Shown here one piece after another: positions 1-7,870 of a stretch of 20,725 nucleotides of DNA. The stretch comes from Planctomycetaceae bacterium UBA6894 (GTDB lineage Bacteria > Planctomycetota > Planctomycetia > Gemmatales > Gemmataceae). Where the stretch lies: assembly GCA_002451275.1 (NCBI GenBank), contig DKBS01000215.1, forward strand, positions 1-20,725, in the 5' to 3' direction. A program made the position numbers and the translations under genes. Position 1 is the first letter of the stretch, and the number at the start of each line of letters is the position of its first letter. The notes under the pieces were generated by a model that saw nothing but the letters and a program-made list of their open reading frames with translations, made no database searches and was not told the DNA's origin.

Positions 1-138
1 GCTGGTGTTGGCCATGTGGACGAGGTCGGGATCTCCTACGGCCAGATCAACTTCAGCTACACCCAGCAGACCGCCCAGGGCGGTGCCGGTTCCAACTATG
101 TGGGAACTTGGAATATCACCAACAACGCCTCTTCCTGA
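1..138 (+). CDS. hcp: Hcp (TssD) tube protein, C-terminal fragment
   Basis: This is the last 45 codons of an open frame that enters from the left edge and stops at TGA 136-138. The peptide contains HVDEVGISYGQINFSYTQQ and ends in a VGTWNITNNASS tail. This is the typical C-terminal beta-strand pattern of Hcp, the hexameric ring protein that stacks into the T6SS inner tube. The family assignment rests on this tail pattern and on the tssEFG-clpV genes just downstream. The N-terminal part and the start codon are outside the window. A strong intrinsic terminator follows 53 bases after the stop, so hcp probably forms the end of its own highly expressed transcript. Confidence 0.85.
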   Translation, partial: AGVGHVDEVGISYGQINFSYTQQTAQGGAGSNYVGTWNITNNASS

Positions 139-190
139 TCCCGGAATTCCCCGGGAGCGTGAATCCGGGCACCACCAGTGCCCCGCGACA

Positions 191-222
191 ATCCCGGGCC
201 TTCGGTGGCCCGGGATTTTTTT
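191..222 (+). terminator. Rho-independent terminator after hcp
   Basis: A perfect 9-bp GC-rich stem, TCCCGGGCC (192-200) and GGCCCGGGA (207-215), closes a TTCGGT loop. It can be extended by an A-T pair at 191/216 and is followed by a run of seven T at 216-222. It lies between hcp and tagJ and should end or attenuate hcp transcription. This fits the common need for much more Hcp than baseplate protein. Confidence 0.93.
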
Positions 223-250
223 GCCCCATGTGCCTGCATTGGTCCTTGCC

Positions 251-256
251 AAGGAG
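251..256 (+). promoter_or_regulatory. Ribosome binding site of tagJ
   Basis: AAGGAG sits 8 bases before ATG 265. It decides in favour of this start over the upstream in-frame one at 178, which overlaps the terminator hairpin. Confidence 0.75.
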
Positions 257-264
257 TCGGGAAA

Positions 265-1065
265 ATGGCGGATGCCCAAGAACTGTACCGCGACGGAAAA
301 TTGGCCGATTGCATCGCCGAGCAAACTGCCGTGGTCCGCTCCAAACCGACGGACCACCCGGCACGGTTGTTCCTTTTCGAAATGCTGAGCTTTGCCGGCG
401 AGTGGGAGAAGGCCGGCAAACAGATCGATGCCCTGACGGTTGACGATCCGGACCTGCAACTGGCCGCAATCGACTACCGCAATTGCGTCCGCTCCGAGCA
501 GGAACGGGCCAAGGTGCTAGCCGGTCAGTCCGAACCGCTTTTCTTCGGCGATACCGCGGGGCAATGCCAAACCCGCCTTCAGGCTTTCAAGGCGCTCGGC
601 TCAGGTGAGCACGCCGAGTTCGCGCGATTGCTGGAGGAGGCGAACAGTACCGGGGAAAATCTGCAAGGGCAGGTGAATGGCAAGCCGTTCAGCCTGTGGC
701 GTGACGCCGACGATCTGTTCGCCGGTGTCCTGGAGGTATTTGCCAAGGGACGTTATTATTGGGTCCCGTTCAGGAACATCACCAACATTTCGACCAATCC
801 CCCTCGGTACCCCCGCGATATCCTTTGGCTACCCGCGAACCTGTCCATGGATGACGGATCCGCGGGGGCTGTTTTCCTGCCGGCGCTTTATGCGGGTAGC
901 TCAGGGCATGGTTTGGAAACCGTCCGTCTTGGACGTGAAAGGGACTGGATGCCCGCCCATCAGGACCAGCCGGGTATCCTGCGCGGGTTTGGCCCCCGGG
1001 TTTTCCTGGCAGGTGAGGGGGAGGAAAATCTTTCCGATGTTCGCGAACTCTCCTTCGGCAACTGA
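265..1065 (+). CDS. tagJ: TagJ/ImpE family T6SS accessory protein
   Basis: This 266-aa protein matches the ImpE/TagJ family. The N-terminal half (about 1-120) is helical and TPR-like, with motifs such as AQELYRDGKLADCIAEQ and DHPARLFLFEMLSFAGEWEKA. The C-terminal half carries the family's YWVPFRNI, PRDILWLPANL, VFLPALYAGS and LGRERDW segments. In studied systems TagJ binds the sheath protein TssB and the ClpV ATPase and modulates sheath disassembly. It is not essential in every T6SS. I chose ATG 265 because AAGGAG (251-256) lies 8 bases upstream. An in-frame start at 178 would run back through the hcp terminator and is unlikely. The next gene, tssE, starts 34 bases after the stop, consistent with an operon. 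Confidence 0.88.
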   Translation: MADAQELYRDGKLADCIAEQTAVVRSKPTDHPARLFLFEMLSFAGEWEKAGKQIDALTVDDPDLQLAAIDYRNCVRSEQERAKVLAGQSEPLFFGDTAGQCQTRLQAFKALGSGEHAEFARLLEEANSTGENLQGQVNGKPFSLWRDADDLFAGVLEVFAKGRYYWVPFRNITNISTNPPRYPRDILWLPANLSMDDGSAGAVFLPALYAGSSGHGLETVRLGRERDWMPAHQDQPGILRGFGPRVFLAGEGEENLSDVRELSFGN

Positions 1066-1099
1066 CAAATCGCAGTTATGGCTTAGGGGTTAACACTTG

Positions 1100-1591
1100 A
1101 TGGATAGCGGCGATCTGCGCAAGGTCGGGATGATGCCATCGGTCCTCGACCGAATCATCGATCCCTCCTCTTTGGGGACCCCGGCCCGACCGGGATTTTC
1201 TGTGGAGGATCTGGTGGCTTCCGTGCGCAGGGATGTGGAAGATCTGCTGAATACCCGGCAGAACCAGGACCGGGCCATCGATGAATTTCCGCAGCTAGCC
1301 GGTTCAGTCTACCGTTTCGGCCTGCCCGAGATGGTCAGCATGCGTGCCTCCTCGCCGGAAGACCGCCAGAAGATCGGCCGAGTCCTGGAAAAGGTCATAG
1401 GCCAATACGAACCCCGGCTTTCCAACATCAAAGCGGTTTTGGTCGGGGACACGAAGGACACCAAGCACGGCACCGTCAATTTCCGCATCGAGGGGAGGCT
1501 CCGACTTGATCCGGCCCCTGAGGTGGTGTTTGAAACCCTGCTGGAATTCGCCTCGGGCCAGTCCCGTATCGAGGAGACCAGCCTGAAATGA
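1100..1591 (+). CDS. tssE: TssE baseplate wedge protein (gp25-like)
   Basis: This 163-aa protein is TssE, the T6SS counterpart of phage T4 gp25, which sits in the baseplate wedge and starts sheath polymerisation. Visible hallmarks are the N-terminal PSVLDRIIDP segment, FGLPEM at about residues 73-78, and the conserved EPRL motif at 104-107 followed by alternating strands ending in LRLDPAPEVVFETLLE. ATG 1100 is preceded by AGGGG at 1085-1089. A TTG at 1097 directly before it, or the ATG pair at 1130/1133, are alternative starts; the latter would remove about ten residues ahead of the conserved region. The stop overlaps the tssF start by 4 nt (ATGA), implying translational coupling. Confidence 0.9.
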   Translation: MDSGDLRKVGMMPSVLDRIIDPSSLGTPARPGFSVEDLVASVRRDVEDLLNTRQNQDRAIDEFPQLAGSVYRFGLPEMVSMRASSPEDRQKIGRVLEKVIGQYEPRLSNIKAVLVGDTKDTKHGTVNFRIEGRLRLDPAPEVVFETLLEFASGQSRIEETSLK

Positions 1592-3447
1592 GCCGCGAGC
1601 TCTATCCCTTTTATGAGAGGGAACTGTCATTCCTGCGGCAAATGTCGCAAGAATTCGCCGCCAGGTATCCCTCCACCGCCGGCCGCCTCCTGCTCGAGGC
1701 GAACCGCAGCGCCGACCCGCATGTGGAGCGCCTGCTTGAGGGCGCTGCCCTGATCGCCGCCCGTATCCAGCACCGCCTCGACGATGAGTTTCCGGAACTC
1801 ACGGACGGTATCCTGCACCAGCTTTACCCCCACTTCCTTTCCCCCGTGCCCTCAATCGCCATCCTGCAACTCGACCACGACCACACCCGTTCCGCCTCCT
1901 CGGGAGTGTTCCGGCTCCCGAGGGGCACCATGTTGCGCACCCAGCCGGTTGATGGCCTGGCCTGCCGGTTCCGGACCTGCTTTGACTTGGACCTTTGCCC
2001 GCTCAAGATCACAGAAGCCCAGTGTCTCGTGCCGCCGTTCGTCCAGTCGCTCAATGCGCCCCGGGGTACCGGAGCTGCCATCCGCATTCGGATAGAATCC
2101 ACGGGGAATCAGAGATTGCGCGGACTGCCGCTGGACTCCCTGAGGCTTTTCATCAACTCCGACAGCCAGCTTGCACCCCTGCTGTACGAGGCAATCCTCA
2201 ACGATGCGTTCGCTTTCGCCGTGTCTCCGGCCGGGGGTTCGAAGCCGGCGCCTGTAGCATGGGCCGGGCGACCTCCTGTTTCCCCAGCAGGCCTCGCTCC
2301 CCACGAGGCGATCTTGCCCTACCCCGTATCCAGCCCATCCGGGTACCGATTGCTCAGCGAGTTCTTCGCCTGCCCGGCCAAGTTCCACTTCTTTCACCTC
2401 GAAAGATTCCAGGAGTGGTCCGCCCTGGTAACGGCTGACCGCGGCCTTGATCTGTACTTTTTCCTTTCGAAATCATCGACCATGCTCGAGCAGGGCGTGG
2501 ATGCCGGTACCTTCCGCCTTGGTTGCACACCGGTGGTCAACCTTTTCCCCCGCACGGCCGAACCGATTGTCGTGGACCGGACCCGTTCCCAGTACAGGAT
2601 CGTTCCGGATGTCACCCACCCCGACGGCATGGAGGTCTGGTCGGTGGATTCGGTGGAAGGAACGGCAGGAACCCGTGAAACCGCCAAGGTTTACGAGCCA
2701 TTCTATTCGTTCAGGCGCGGCGCGAGCGAAACCTCGCGCCGCGCGCTCTGGCATATCGCGCGGATGCCGGCATCCCGGGCCAACGACCCGGGCACCGATG
2801 TTTTCCTCCGTCTTGTCGACCTGGATTTCCGCGAATCGGTGGCGGACGACAAGGTGCTGGTCGTCAAGACCCTCTGCACCAATCGCCAGTTGCCCGAACA
2901 CCTGCAGAAACTGGGTGAAAGGATCCGGTTCGACCTGGAAGCGGCCGCCCCCGTCTCCCGCATCACGGTTCTCCGCCCACCCTCCCTACCCCTGCGCCGC
3001 GCCCTTCGTCGCGATGCATACTGGCGTCTGGTCTCCCAACTCAACCTGAACCAGCTTCCCTTGGGTGAGACGGAAAGGGGGGCCGAGGCGCTGCGTGAAA
3101 TCCTCAGTCTTTACGATCCGACACGGCAGGCCCATGGTGCCTCCGAGGGTGCGGCCACCAACCGACTGGCATGCGAGGGACTGGTCGGGTTCTCCGCCAA
3201 GCCGTCCACCGCCAGGCTTTCGCGTGCCCTGGGCGGGACGATCGTGCGCGGCATGGATTTGGAACTGGTCCTTGACCGGGAGAAATTCAGCGGTATCGGT
3301 TCCTTCCTGTTTGCCACGGTGCTCGAGCGATTTCTGCCCCTATACGCTTCGGTGAACAGTTTCACCCGGTTGACGCTGCGGGAAAACCGCGCCGATCTGC
3401 CTGTCAAGACCTGGCCCCCCCGGGTCGGGGAGATCGCACTGCTGTGA
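1588..3447 (+). CDS. tssF: TssF baseplate protein
   Basis: This 619-aa protein is TssF (VasA/ImpG family), a subunit of the TssE-F-G wedge that forms the T6SS baseplate in the cytoplasm. The N-terminus is diagnostic: ELYPFYERELSFLRQMSQEF, then ARYP, DPHVERLLEG and DDEFPELTDGILHQLYPHFL within the first 90 residues. The length is usual for the family. Other family-like stretches include YRLLSEFFACPAKFHFF near residue 255 and WRLVSQLNLNQL near 480. ATG 1588 overlaps the tssE stop and the gene's own TGA overlaps the GTG of tssG. The three genes are therefore likely to be translated together in matched amounts. Confidence 0.96.
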   Translation: MSRELYPFYERELSFLRQMSQEFAARYPSTAGRLLLEANRSADPHVERLLEGAALIAARIQHRLDDEFPELTDGILHQLYPHFLSPVPSIAILQLDHDHTRSASSGVFRLPRGTMLRTQPVDGLACRFRTCFDLDLCPLKITEAQCLVPPFVQSLNAPRGTGAAIRIRIESTGNQRLRGLPLDSLRLFINSDSQLAPLLYEAILNDAFAFAVSPAGGSKPAPVAWAGRPPVSPAGLAPHEAILPYPVSSPSGYRLLSEFFACPAKFHFFHLERFQEWSALVTADRGLDLYFFLSKSSTMLEQGVDAGTFRLGCTPVVNLFPRTAEPIVVDRTRSQYRIVPDVTHPDGMEVWSVDSVEGTAGTRETAKVYEPFYSFRRGASETSRRALWHIARMPASRANDPGTDVFLRLVDLDFRESVADDKVLVVKTLCTNRQLPEHLQKLGERIRFDLEAAAPVSRITVLRPPSLPLRRALRRDAYWRLVSQLNLNQLPLGETERGAEALREILSLYDPTRQAHGASEGAATNRLACEGLVGFSAKPSTARLSRALGGTIVRGMDLELVLDREKFSGIGSFLFATVLERFLPLYASVNSFTRLTLRENRADLPVKTWPPRVGEIALL

Positions 3448-4727
3448 ACGGCCAAAAGGTCCAAACCGGTTCGATCGCCCAGGCAAACCGGGAATGGCTT
3501 CCCAGGGTACGTCCGGATTGCGAGGCAGCCAGCCTGCTGACCAGGCTGCGCCTATCTCCCTGGGACTTTGATTTCTTCCAGGCCGTGCACCTGCTGGGAC
3601 GGTTTCAGGAAGATGTTGTCGAGCCCGGGCTTGGGGGTCCGCTGGCGCGGGAGTCGGTCCGTTTCACCTCCCGAAACACCCTCACCTTCCCGGCCAGCCA
3701 GATCCAGCAGATCCGGGAACCCGGCAAACCCCTGCCCGCGGACAGGCCTGAATGGCCAGGATTGCCCTCGCCGGAGATGGAGGTGAACTTCATCGGCCTG
3801 CAGGGACCAAGCGGTGTCCTGCCAAACCACTACACTCTCCTGATCCTGGATTTGGAACGGCAGAAGGACAACCCGGAGCGCGACTCCTTCAAGTCCTGGC
3901 TGAATCTCTTCAACCACCGCCTGACCTCCCTTTTCTACAGGACTTCCACGAAGTATCGCCCGTCCTCGCTGATGGTTTCCGGGATCAATGTCAGGCCTGG
4001 TGGCTTCGATCCCTTTACCGAGGCGAACCTTGCCCTGATCGGCTTTGGCCAACTTCCGCTCCGGGGCAGGATCGGCCGCCTTCCTGACCACCTGACGAAC
4101 GACCTGTCCGAGGAGGCGGTCGGTGAACTGGACGCGCAGCGGGCGGGGTCGGCTCCCTTTTACCGGTTCGATGATCGATTCCTGATCCTGCACGGGGGAG
4201 GGCTGGCGCGCCAAGTCCGCACCGCCGAGTCGCTCCGGGCGCTGCTGGAGGATTATCTCGGGACACCGGTCGAAATCGAGCAGTTTGCGCCCCGGGTTCT
4301 GCGCCTGCCTGCCGAAACACAAACACGGCTGTCCAGCCCCATCCCCGGGGAACCAGAGAATCCGTCCGTTTTCCTGGGCCAGGGGGCCCTTTGTGGCCAA
4401 TCTGTTGTCGATGCCCAAAACCATTTCCGCATCCGCATCGGCCCGGTCTGCGGGCCTCTTTTCAACCAGTTCCTGTCAGCGGCAAGGCATCGCGGCGAAT
4501 CTGTCCCCTCCCCGCTGCTGAGGACGCTGGTCGACCTGGTGCGATTGCACGCGCGTGGCGGTTTCGATTTCGAGTTGCTGGTTCTGGTGCCCGGGGCGGT
4601 CGTTCCCGACCCGGTCCTGGAGGCAGGCCCCCGCGCGCCGGTCTTGGGGCAATCCGTCTGGCTGTGCCGGGAAAAACCTCCCGGCGTCCTTGCCGACCTC
4701 TCCTTCAGCAGCGTCCACGCCGCTTGA
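3444..4727 (+). CDS. tssG: TssG baseplate protein
   Basis: This 427-aa protein is TssG (VasB/ImpH family), which forms a TssF2-TssG wedge core in the baseplate. Family signatures are SPWDFDFFQAVHLLGRF near residue 37, FTSRNTLTFPASQI near 75, NFIGLQGPSGVLPNHYT near 115, and FNHRLTSLFYRTSTKYRP near 155. The start is a GTG that overlaps the tssF TGA by 4 nt (GTGA). No later in-frame start has a better context, and the next Met is far into the conserved domain. The protein is somewhat longer than many TssGs because of a C-terminal extension rich in Val and Pro. It is followed by a 54-base gap and then clpV. Confidence 0.95.
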   Translation: MNGQKVQTGSIAQANREWLPRVRPDCEAASLLTRLRLSPWDFDFFQAVHLLGRFQEDVVEPGLGGPLARESVRFTSRNTLTFPASQIQQIREPGKPLPADRPEWPGLPSPEMEVNFIGLQGPSGVLPNHYTLLILDLERQKDNPERDSFKSWLNLFNHRLTSLFYRTSTKYRPSSLMVSGINVRPGGFDPFTEANLALIGFGQLPLRGRIGRLPDHLTNDLSEEAVGELDAQRAGSAPFYRFDDRFLILHGGGLARQVRTAESLRALLEDYLGTPVEIEQFAPRVLRLPAETQTRLSSPIPGEPENPSVFLGQGALCGQSVVDAQNHFRIRIGPVCGPLFNQFLSAARHRGESVPSPLLRTLVDLVRLHARGGFDFELLVLVPGAVVPDPVLEAGPRAPVLGQSVWLCREKPPGVLADLSFSSVHAA

Positions 4728-4781
4728 AAATTTGGCGCTTTTTTCTGATAGATTGTTTTCAAGGGAAACAGGAGACAAACG

Positions 4782-7496
4782 ATGGCAGGAAACAACCTGA
4801 GAGCTCTGACCGACAAACTCAACGAGACCTGTCTCAAGTCGTTGGAAGGGGCCGCGGGGCTCTGCCTCTCCAAGACCAACTTCAATGTGGAGATGGAGCA
4901 CTGGCTGCTGAAGCTGCTGGATGTCGCCGACTCCGACCTGAGCGTCATCTTGCGCCATTACGATATCGACAAGGGCCGGGTCCGGGGGGAGCTCACCCGG
5001 GCGATGGAAGGATTCAAGACGGGGAACGGAAGGGCCCCGCAGCTCTCACCCGACATCGCCGAGATGATCCGCCAATCCTGGCTGCTGGCGACCATCGACA
5101 TGGGGGCCGGGCGGATTCGCAGCGGCCACCTGCTGGCCGCGCTGCTGTCGGACCGCGACCTGTCCCTGCGCATCCGCAACAACAGTCCCGAACTGAACAA
5201 GATCTCCTCGGAGAAACTGGCCGCCGACCTGGCCACCCTGCTGGCCCACAGCAAGGAGGACCCGGGTACCCCGGCGTCGGTCGCCTCCGGTTCGTCTGCC
5301 ACCGCTGCTGGACCGGATGGCAAGCCGGTGGCGGGCTCCTCCAAGACCCCTAGCCTGGACCAGTTCACTCAGGACCTTACCGCGCGGGCGCGTGAAGGAA
5401 AGATCGACCCCGTGATCGGACGCGATTTCGAGATCCGCCAGGTCATCGACATCCTCACCCGCCGTCGCCAGAACAACCCGATCCTCGCGGGCGAGGCCGG
5501 CGTAGGCAAAACGGCGGTGGTGGAAGGGTTCGCCCTGCGCATCGCGGCGGGTGACGTGCCTGAGCCGCTGCGCGGTGTCAGCCTGCGCAGCCTCGACCTG
5601 GGCCTGCTGCAAGCAGGTGCTGGCGTGAAGGGAGAGTTCGAGAACCGACTCAAGTCGGTGATTCAGGAAGTCCAGGGATCGGCCACGCCGATCATCCTGT
5701 TCATCGACGAGGCGCATACCCTCATCGGGGCTGGGGGTGCGGCGGGAGCCGGTGACGCAGCCAACCTGCTGAAGCCCGCGCTGGCGCGAGGCGAGCTCCG
5801 CACCGTGGCTGCCACCACCTTTGACGAATACAAGAAATCCTTCGAGGACGACCCCGCCCTCAAGCGGCGCTTCCAATTGGTCAAAGTGGAGGAACCGGAT
5901 CGCGACAAGGCGATCGCCATGCTGCGGGGCGTTGTCCCGTCCCTGGAAACCCACCACAAGGTGCGGATTCTGGATGACGCTGTGGTGGAGGCCGTTCGCC
6001 TCTCGCAGCGCTACATCCCCGACAGGCAGTTGCCAGACAAGGGTATCAGCCTGCTGGACACCGCCTGCGCCCGGGTGGCTCTCAGCCAGTCCACCACCCC
6101 GGCGGCCCTCGAGGATTCCCGCCGCGAGGTGGACAAACTGAAAGTGGCAAAGGAATCCCTCGTGCGCGAGGAGAATCTCGGCATCATCCACAAGGCCCAG
6201 CTTGCGGAAATCGAGGACAGGCTGGCCAAGGAACTCAAGCGGGGCGAGGAACTGGCCGCCCAGTGGGAAAAAGAAAAAGTGCTGGCTGGCAAGGTGGAGA
6301 AGCTCGCGGGTGAGTTGGTGCAGGCCGCCGATCCCAAGGCGAAGGCTAATCCGGCGGCTGCCGGAGTCACGGGCCAGTCGCTCGACCCCGCCAAGGCGCG
6401 CGCCGACCTGCAGGCGCTTTCCGCGGACCTTCACCAGGTGCAGGGTGAAACCCCGTTGGTGCACCCCTTTGTGGACAACTCGGTGGTCGCGGACGTGATC
6501 TCCGGGTGGACCGGCATCCCCTTGGGCAAGATGGTGCGCAACGAGGTGGAGAATGTTCTCCATCTGGCCGAGACACTCAAGAAGCGTGTTGTCGGCCAGG
6601 ACCATGCGATGGAAATCCTGGCCGAGCGTATCCAGACCAATCGCGCCGGACTCAGCGACCCGCGTCTGCCCATCGGCGTGTTCATGCTGGTGGGGCCATC
6701 CGGCACCGGGAAAACCGAGACGGCTCTGGCGCTGGCGGAACTGATGTTCGGGGGCGAAAACAGCATCACCGTCATCAACATGTCTGAATACAAGTCAGAC
6801 ATGATGGTCTCGCGCCTGACCGGTCCAGCCCCCGGCCTGGTCGGCTACGGCAAGGGTGGCGTGCTCACCGAGGCCGTGCGGCGCAAGCCCTCCAGCCTGG
6901 TGTTGCTGGATGAGATCGAGAAGGCCAACCCCGCCGTGCACGACCTGTTCTTCCAGGTCTTCGACAAGGGCAGCCTGACGGACGAGAAGGGCCTTGAGAC
7001 CGACTTCAAGAACACCATCATCCTGCTGACCAGCAACGCCGGCACCGACCTGATCCTGAAACTTTGCGCCGACCCGGACACCCGCCCCGACTCCAATGCG
7101 CTGCGGGACGCGATCCGCCCGGAACTTCTGAAGTCCTTCAAGGACGCATTCCTGGGCCGTATCACCGTGGTGCCCTACTTCCCGCTGGCAGAGGATGTGT
7201 TGCGGAAGATCATCGGGCTGAAACTGGGCAAGGTGGCTGATCGCCTGCGGGAATCGTACCGGGCTTCCTTCGAGTACGACGAGGCGGTGGTGAAGGCGAT
7301 TCTGGGCCGGTGCAACGAAGCCGAATCAGGCGCGCGCATCGTGGACAAGATCATCAACACCACGCTGCTGCCCGAGATTTCCAGGCGGTTGCTCACCGCG
7401 GTCGCGGAAGGCGGCACGGTGGGCAAGGTGCGCCTGGGCGCCGGCAAGGATGGTCAGTTGTACGAGATCACCATTGAGAGCACGCAAGCCGAGTAG
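4782..7496 (+). CDS. tssH: ClpV (TssH) AAA+ ATPase
   Basis: This 904-aa protein is ClpV, the hexameric ATPase that disassembles the contracted TssB/TssC sheath so the subunits can be reused. The N-terminal domain (about 1-160) has the ClpV pattern LNETCLKSLEGAAGLCLSKT followed by VEMEHWLLKLLD. AAA-1 has Walker A GEAGVGKT at 237-244 and Walker B ILFIDEAH ending at 312. A middle coiled-coil insert, rich in Lys and Glu, follows at about 440-510. AAA-2 has Walker A GPSGTGKT at 638-645 and Walker B LLDEIEKA with D710/E711, then sensor TSNAGT. All ATPase residues appear intact. A Ser/Ala/Gly-rich linker at about 163-185 joins the N-domain to AAA-1. The start is supported by GGAG at 4771-4774. The presence of tagJ in the same locus fits the known TagJ-ClpV partnership. 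Confidence 0.97.
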   Translation: MAGNNLRALTDKLNETCLKSLEGAAGLCLSKTNFNVEMEHWLLKLLDVADSDLSVILRHYDIDKGRVRGELTRAMEGFKTGNGRAPQLSPDIAEMIRQSWLLATIDMGAGRIRSGHLLAALLSDRDLSLRIRNNSPELNKISSEKLAADLATLLAHSKEDPGTPASVASGSSATAAGPDGKPVAGSSKTPSLDQFTQDLTARAREGKIDPVIGRDFEIRQVIDILTRRRQNNPILAGEAGVGKTAVVEGFALRIAAGDVPEPLRGVSLRSLDLGLLQAGAGVKGEFENRLKSVIQEVQGSATPIILFIDEAHTLIGAGGAAGAGDAANLLKPALARGELRTVAATTFDEYKKSFEDDPALKRRFQLVKVEEPDRDKAIAMLRGVVPSLETHHKVRILDDAVVEAVRLSQRYIPDRQLPDKGISLLDTACARVALSQSTTPAALEDSRREVDKLKVAKESLVREENLGIIHKAQLAEIEDRLAKELKRGEELAAQWEKEKVLAGKVEKLAGELVQAADPKAKANPAAAGVTGQSLDPAKARADLQALSADLHQVQGETPLVHPFVDNSVVADVISGWTGIPLGKMVRNEVENVLHLAETLKKRVVGQDHAMEILAERIQTNRAGLSDPRLPIGVFMLVGPSGTGKTETALALAELMFGGENSITVINMSEYKSDMMVSRLTGPAPGLVGYGKGGVLTEAVRRKPSSLVLLDEIEKANPAVHDLFFQVFDKGSLTDEKGLETDFKNTIILLTSNAGTDLILKLCADPDTRPDSNALRDAIRPELLKSFKDAFLGRITVVPYFPLAEDVLRKIIGLKLGKVADRLRESYRASFEYDEAVVKAILGRCNEAESGARIVDKIINTTLLPEISRRLLTAVAEGGTVGKVRLGAGKDGQLYEITIESTQAE

Positions 7497-7524
7497 GCCG
7501 ATCCAGCCCCCGGGAGATTCAACC

Positions 7525-7818
7525 ATGCCCTTCCCCGTTTGCCGCCTTACTGACATGCATGTCTGTCCCATGTTCACAGGACCGGTGCCGCATGTTGGTG
7601 GACCGATTACCGGGCCGGGAGCGCCCACCGTTCTGGCGATGGGATTGCCAGTCTCGGTGATGGGTGACCTGCTGGTCTGCGTCGGTCCCCCGGACACGGT
7701 TGTGATGGGAAGCCCTACGGTGCTGGCACTCAACCGGCCGGTGACCCGGATCACCAGCACCTGCGCCCATGGCGGGACAGTGATCGGGCCCGGCGCGGTG
7801 ACTGTGCTGGTGCCTTGA
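7525..7818 (+). CDS. PAAR-domain spike tip protein
   Basis: This 97-aa protein is a stand-alone PAAR protein, the conical tip that caps the VgrG trimer. It has the expected Gly/Pro/Val-rich repeats and candidate metal ligands: H12 and C14 in MHVCP, H23 in PHVGGPI, and C80/H82 in STCAHGGTVIGPG. The length is that of a minimal PAAR domain with no toxin extension at either end, so it is structural or an adaptor rather than an evolved effector. ATG 7525 has CGGGAG at 7511-7516 as ribosome binding site; an in-frame start further upstream would lie inside clpV. It sits 28 bases after clpV and 52 bases before the first vgrG. It is the only PAAR gene seen although at least four VgrGs follow. Confidence 0.9.
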   Translation: MPFPVCRLTDMHVCPMFTGPVPHVGGPITGPGAPTVLAMGLPVSVMGDLLVCVGPPDTVVMGSPTVLALNRPVTRITSTCAHGGTVIGPGAVTVLVP

Positions 7819-7870
7819 TCAGGCCGCATGGCTTGAATTTCCGAGTGGCGACTGTCGCGGGGTACGCACA

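Noticed and set aside
178..264. N-terminal extension of TagJ by 29 residues
   Set aside because: It would be translated through the hcp terminator hairpin and adds a non-conserved Cys/Pro-rich stretch. ATG 265 has a good ribosome binding site.
4391..5353. Plus-strand 320-codon frame across the tssG-clpV junction
   Set aside because: It overlaps both conserved genes in another frame and has a Gly/Arg/Pro-rich shadow composition.
5046..6605. Long minus-strand open frame of 519 codons inside clpV
   Set aside because: It lies antisense to the clearly conserved AAA+ gene and its translation has no recognisable domain. Long antisense frames are expected in GC-rich genes with strong codon bias.
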